Of a DNA stretch of 35,742 nucleotides, positions 35,091 through 35,742 are shown piece by piece. The position numbers and the translations under genes were made by a program. The stretch lies in contig JAFGXP010000044.1 of assembly GCA_016936535.1 (NCBI GenBank), positions 1 to 35,742 on the forward strand. The letters run 5' to 3'. The DNA comes from Thiotrichales bacterium. Its GTDB lineage: Bacteria; Pseudomonadota; Gammaproteobacteria; Thiomicrospirales; Thiomicrospiraceae. Every line of letters begins with the position of its first letter. Positions within the stretch are counted from its first letter, which is position 1. Below the pieces are notes generated by a model. That model searched no databases. It was not told the origin of the DNA and worked only from the letters and a program-made list of their open reading frames with translations.

Positions 35091-35742
35091 CTAACCGTTG
35101 TTATCGGTATCTATATTGACCAGCGTACCAAGGTTCAATCCCAAAAGCCCGCTGCTGATTGAAGCCGAACCAGGACTGCTTGAAGTGCCTCCTAGCAGTT
35201 CGCCCCCACCCAGAAGATCGCTGACAATGGTAGTGACTTCATTCAACAAATCGTCAACCGCTTCGGTATCCGTTCCCAAAATGTCATCCACGACATCGGT
35301 CACACCATCCACGGCTTGATCCACTGAACCCGCAGTTCCTTGTTCAGGACTACCCCCAAGAAGATCAGTGACACTGCTCAGTAGATCATCTTCTCCACTT
35401 AACAAATCCTGAACGTCTGTGGTCAGCAAGTTCAAACCATCGTCGGCAAGGTTAGCATCCGTTCCCAGTATAGAATCAACCAAGTCTGTCACGCCATCTA
35501 CCGTCTGATCGACTGAACCGGCAGTCCCTTGTGCAGGATCTCCTCCTAGCAAGCTGCCAATTACTTCTTGCAAATCTTGCTCACCCGACAAGAGGTCATC
35601 GACATCGGTGGTCACCGCATTTAAGCCGTTGTCTAATAATGTGGTATCTGTACCCAAGAGGTCATCCACCACATCGGTCACGCCATCCAGCAGATCGTCT
35701 ACCGAGCCCGACTTGATTGCTTCATCCGGTTCACCCCCTAAC
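35091..35742 (-). CDS. C-terminal part of a large acidic 63-residue-repeat protein
   Basis: The minus-strand frame ends at TAG 35091 and stays open to the window edge, so the N-terminus is missing; the apparent GTG start at 35681 is inside a repeat. It consists of 63-residue repeats: two full copies and partial copies on both sides. Each unit carries GVTDxVDxxLGTD, GLNxxTTDVxDLLSGE and LLGGxPxQGTAGSVD. From 35681 to the stop there is no Lys, Arg, His, Cys, Trp, Phe or Tyr; only one Lys occurs, near the edge. A Gly/Ser-rich linker leads to the end NLGTLVNIDTDNNG. Asp-rich amphipathic repeats suggest a secreted or surface, perhaps calcium-binding, protein. The family is not recognised. Confidence 0.8.
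   Translation of the reverse strand, partial: LGGEPDEAIKSGSVDDLLDGVTDVVDDLLGTDTTLLDNGLNAVTTDVDDLLSGEQDLQEVIGSLLGGDPAQGTAGSVDQTVDGVTDLVDSILGTDANLADDGLNLLTTDVQDLLSGEDDLLSSVTDLLGGSPEQGTAGSVDQAVDGVTDVVDDILGTDTEAVDDLLNEVTTIVSDLLGGGELLGGTSSSPGSASISSGLLGLNLGTLVNIDTDNNG
35321..35698 (-). repeat. Tandem 189-bp repeats
   Basis: Two adjacent 189-base copies, 35321-35509 and 35510-35698, encode the 63-residue units. Partial copies continue on both sides, the left one degenerating toward the end of the gene. The copies differ at many silent and some coding positions, so the array is not a very recent duplication. Confidence 0.88.

Overview
The window looks like chromosomal DNA of a sulfur-oxidising, probably chemolithoautotrophic gammaproteobacterium. 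The evidence is a SoxC/SoxD pair, a full hemC-hemD-hemX-hemY operon, OMPLA (pldA), TmcA, MnmC and an Asp-type (Mg-dependent class) HemB like that of Pseudomonas. A Thiomicrospira/Hydrogenovibrio/Thiomicrorhabdus-type organism fits best, but this is inferred from gene content and not proven. Almost all of the window is dense, ordinary core and accessory metabolism. No gene-free stretch exceeds 300 bases, and I see no tRNA, rRNA, insertion sequence, prophage or CRISPR array.

Layout. 1-6148: molybdenum and sulfur block. After the tail of an unidentified gene come moeA, moaE, moaD and moaA (all minus strand), then soxD and soxC (minus). SoxC is a molybdenum enzyme, so cofactor supply and its consumer sit side by side, although a strong terminator separates soxCD from moaA. 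Two pairs of inverted, 9-bp-periodic CACGAAG repeats bracket the moaD-moaE pair. 6410-8918: an unrecognised small protein (minus) diverges from hemB-aroE (plus). 9046-14746: redox and stress genes: katG, a gamma-carbonic-anhydrase-like protein, a PilZ protein, glutathione reductase and a peroxiredoxin-glutaredoxin fusion. 14899-17320: a tightly overlapping minus-strand trio (MoCF/CinA-N-like protein, HI0933-family flavoprotein, unknown helical protein). 17396-24612: thiD, a 76-residue membrane protein, mnmC diverging from msrB-tmcA, purU and a rhodanese. 24838-27397: xthA, a flavin reductase-like protein and pldA (plus). 27400-31656: hemC-hemD-hemX-hemY operon (minus). 31897-34958: exported thioredoxin-fold protein, argH, apt (minus) and an unknown 134-residue protein. 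35091 to the end: C-terminal part of an extremely acidic protein built of 63-residue repeats, running off the edge.

How the genes fit together. MoaA, MoaD, MoaE and MoeA make or finish the molybdenum cofactor that SoxC needs. HemB, C and D, with accessory HemX and HemY, make tetrapyrrole for cytochromes such as SoxD and for KatG. KatG, Gor, Prx-Grx and MsrB form an oxidative-stress set. MnmC and TmcA modify tRNA wobble bases.

I did not find a convincing complete new system. The best candidates for a second look are the 63-residue acidic repeat protein at the right edge, the paired CACGAAG inverted repeats around moaDE, the overlapping gene trio at 14.9-17.3 kb, and several unrecognised small proteins. 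Many starts were re-chosen from visible ribosome binding sites; the reasons are given in the entries.
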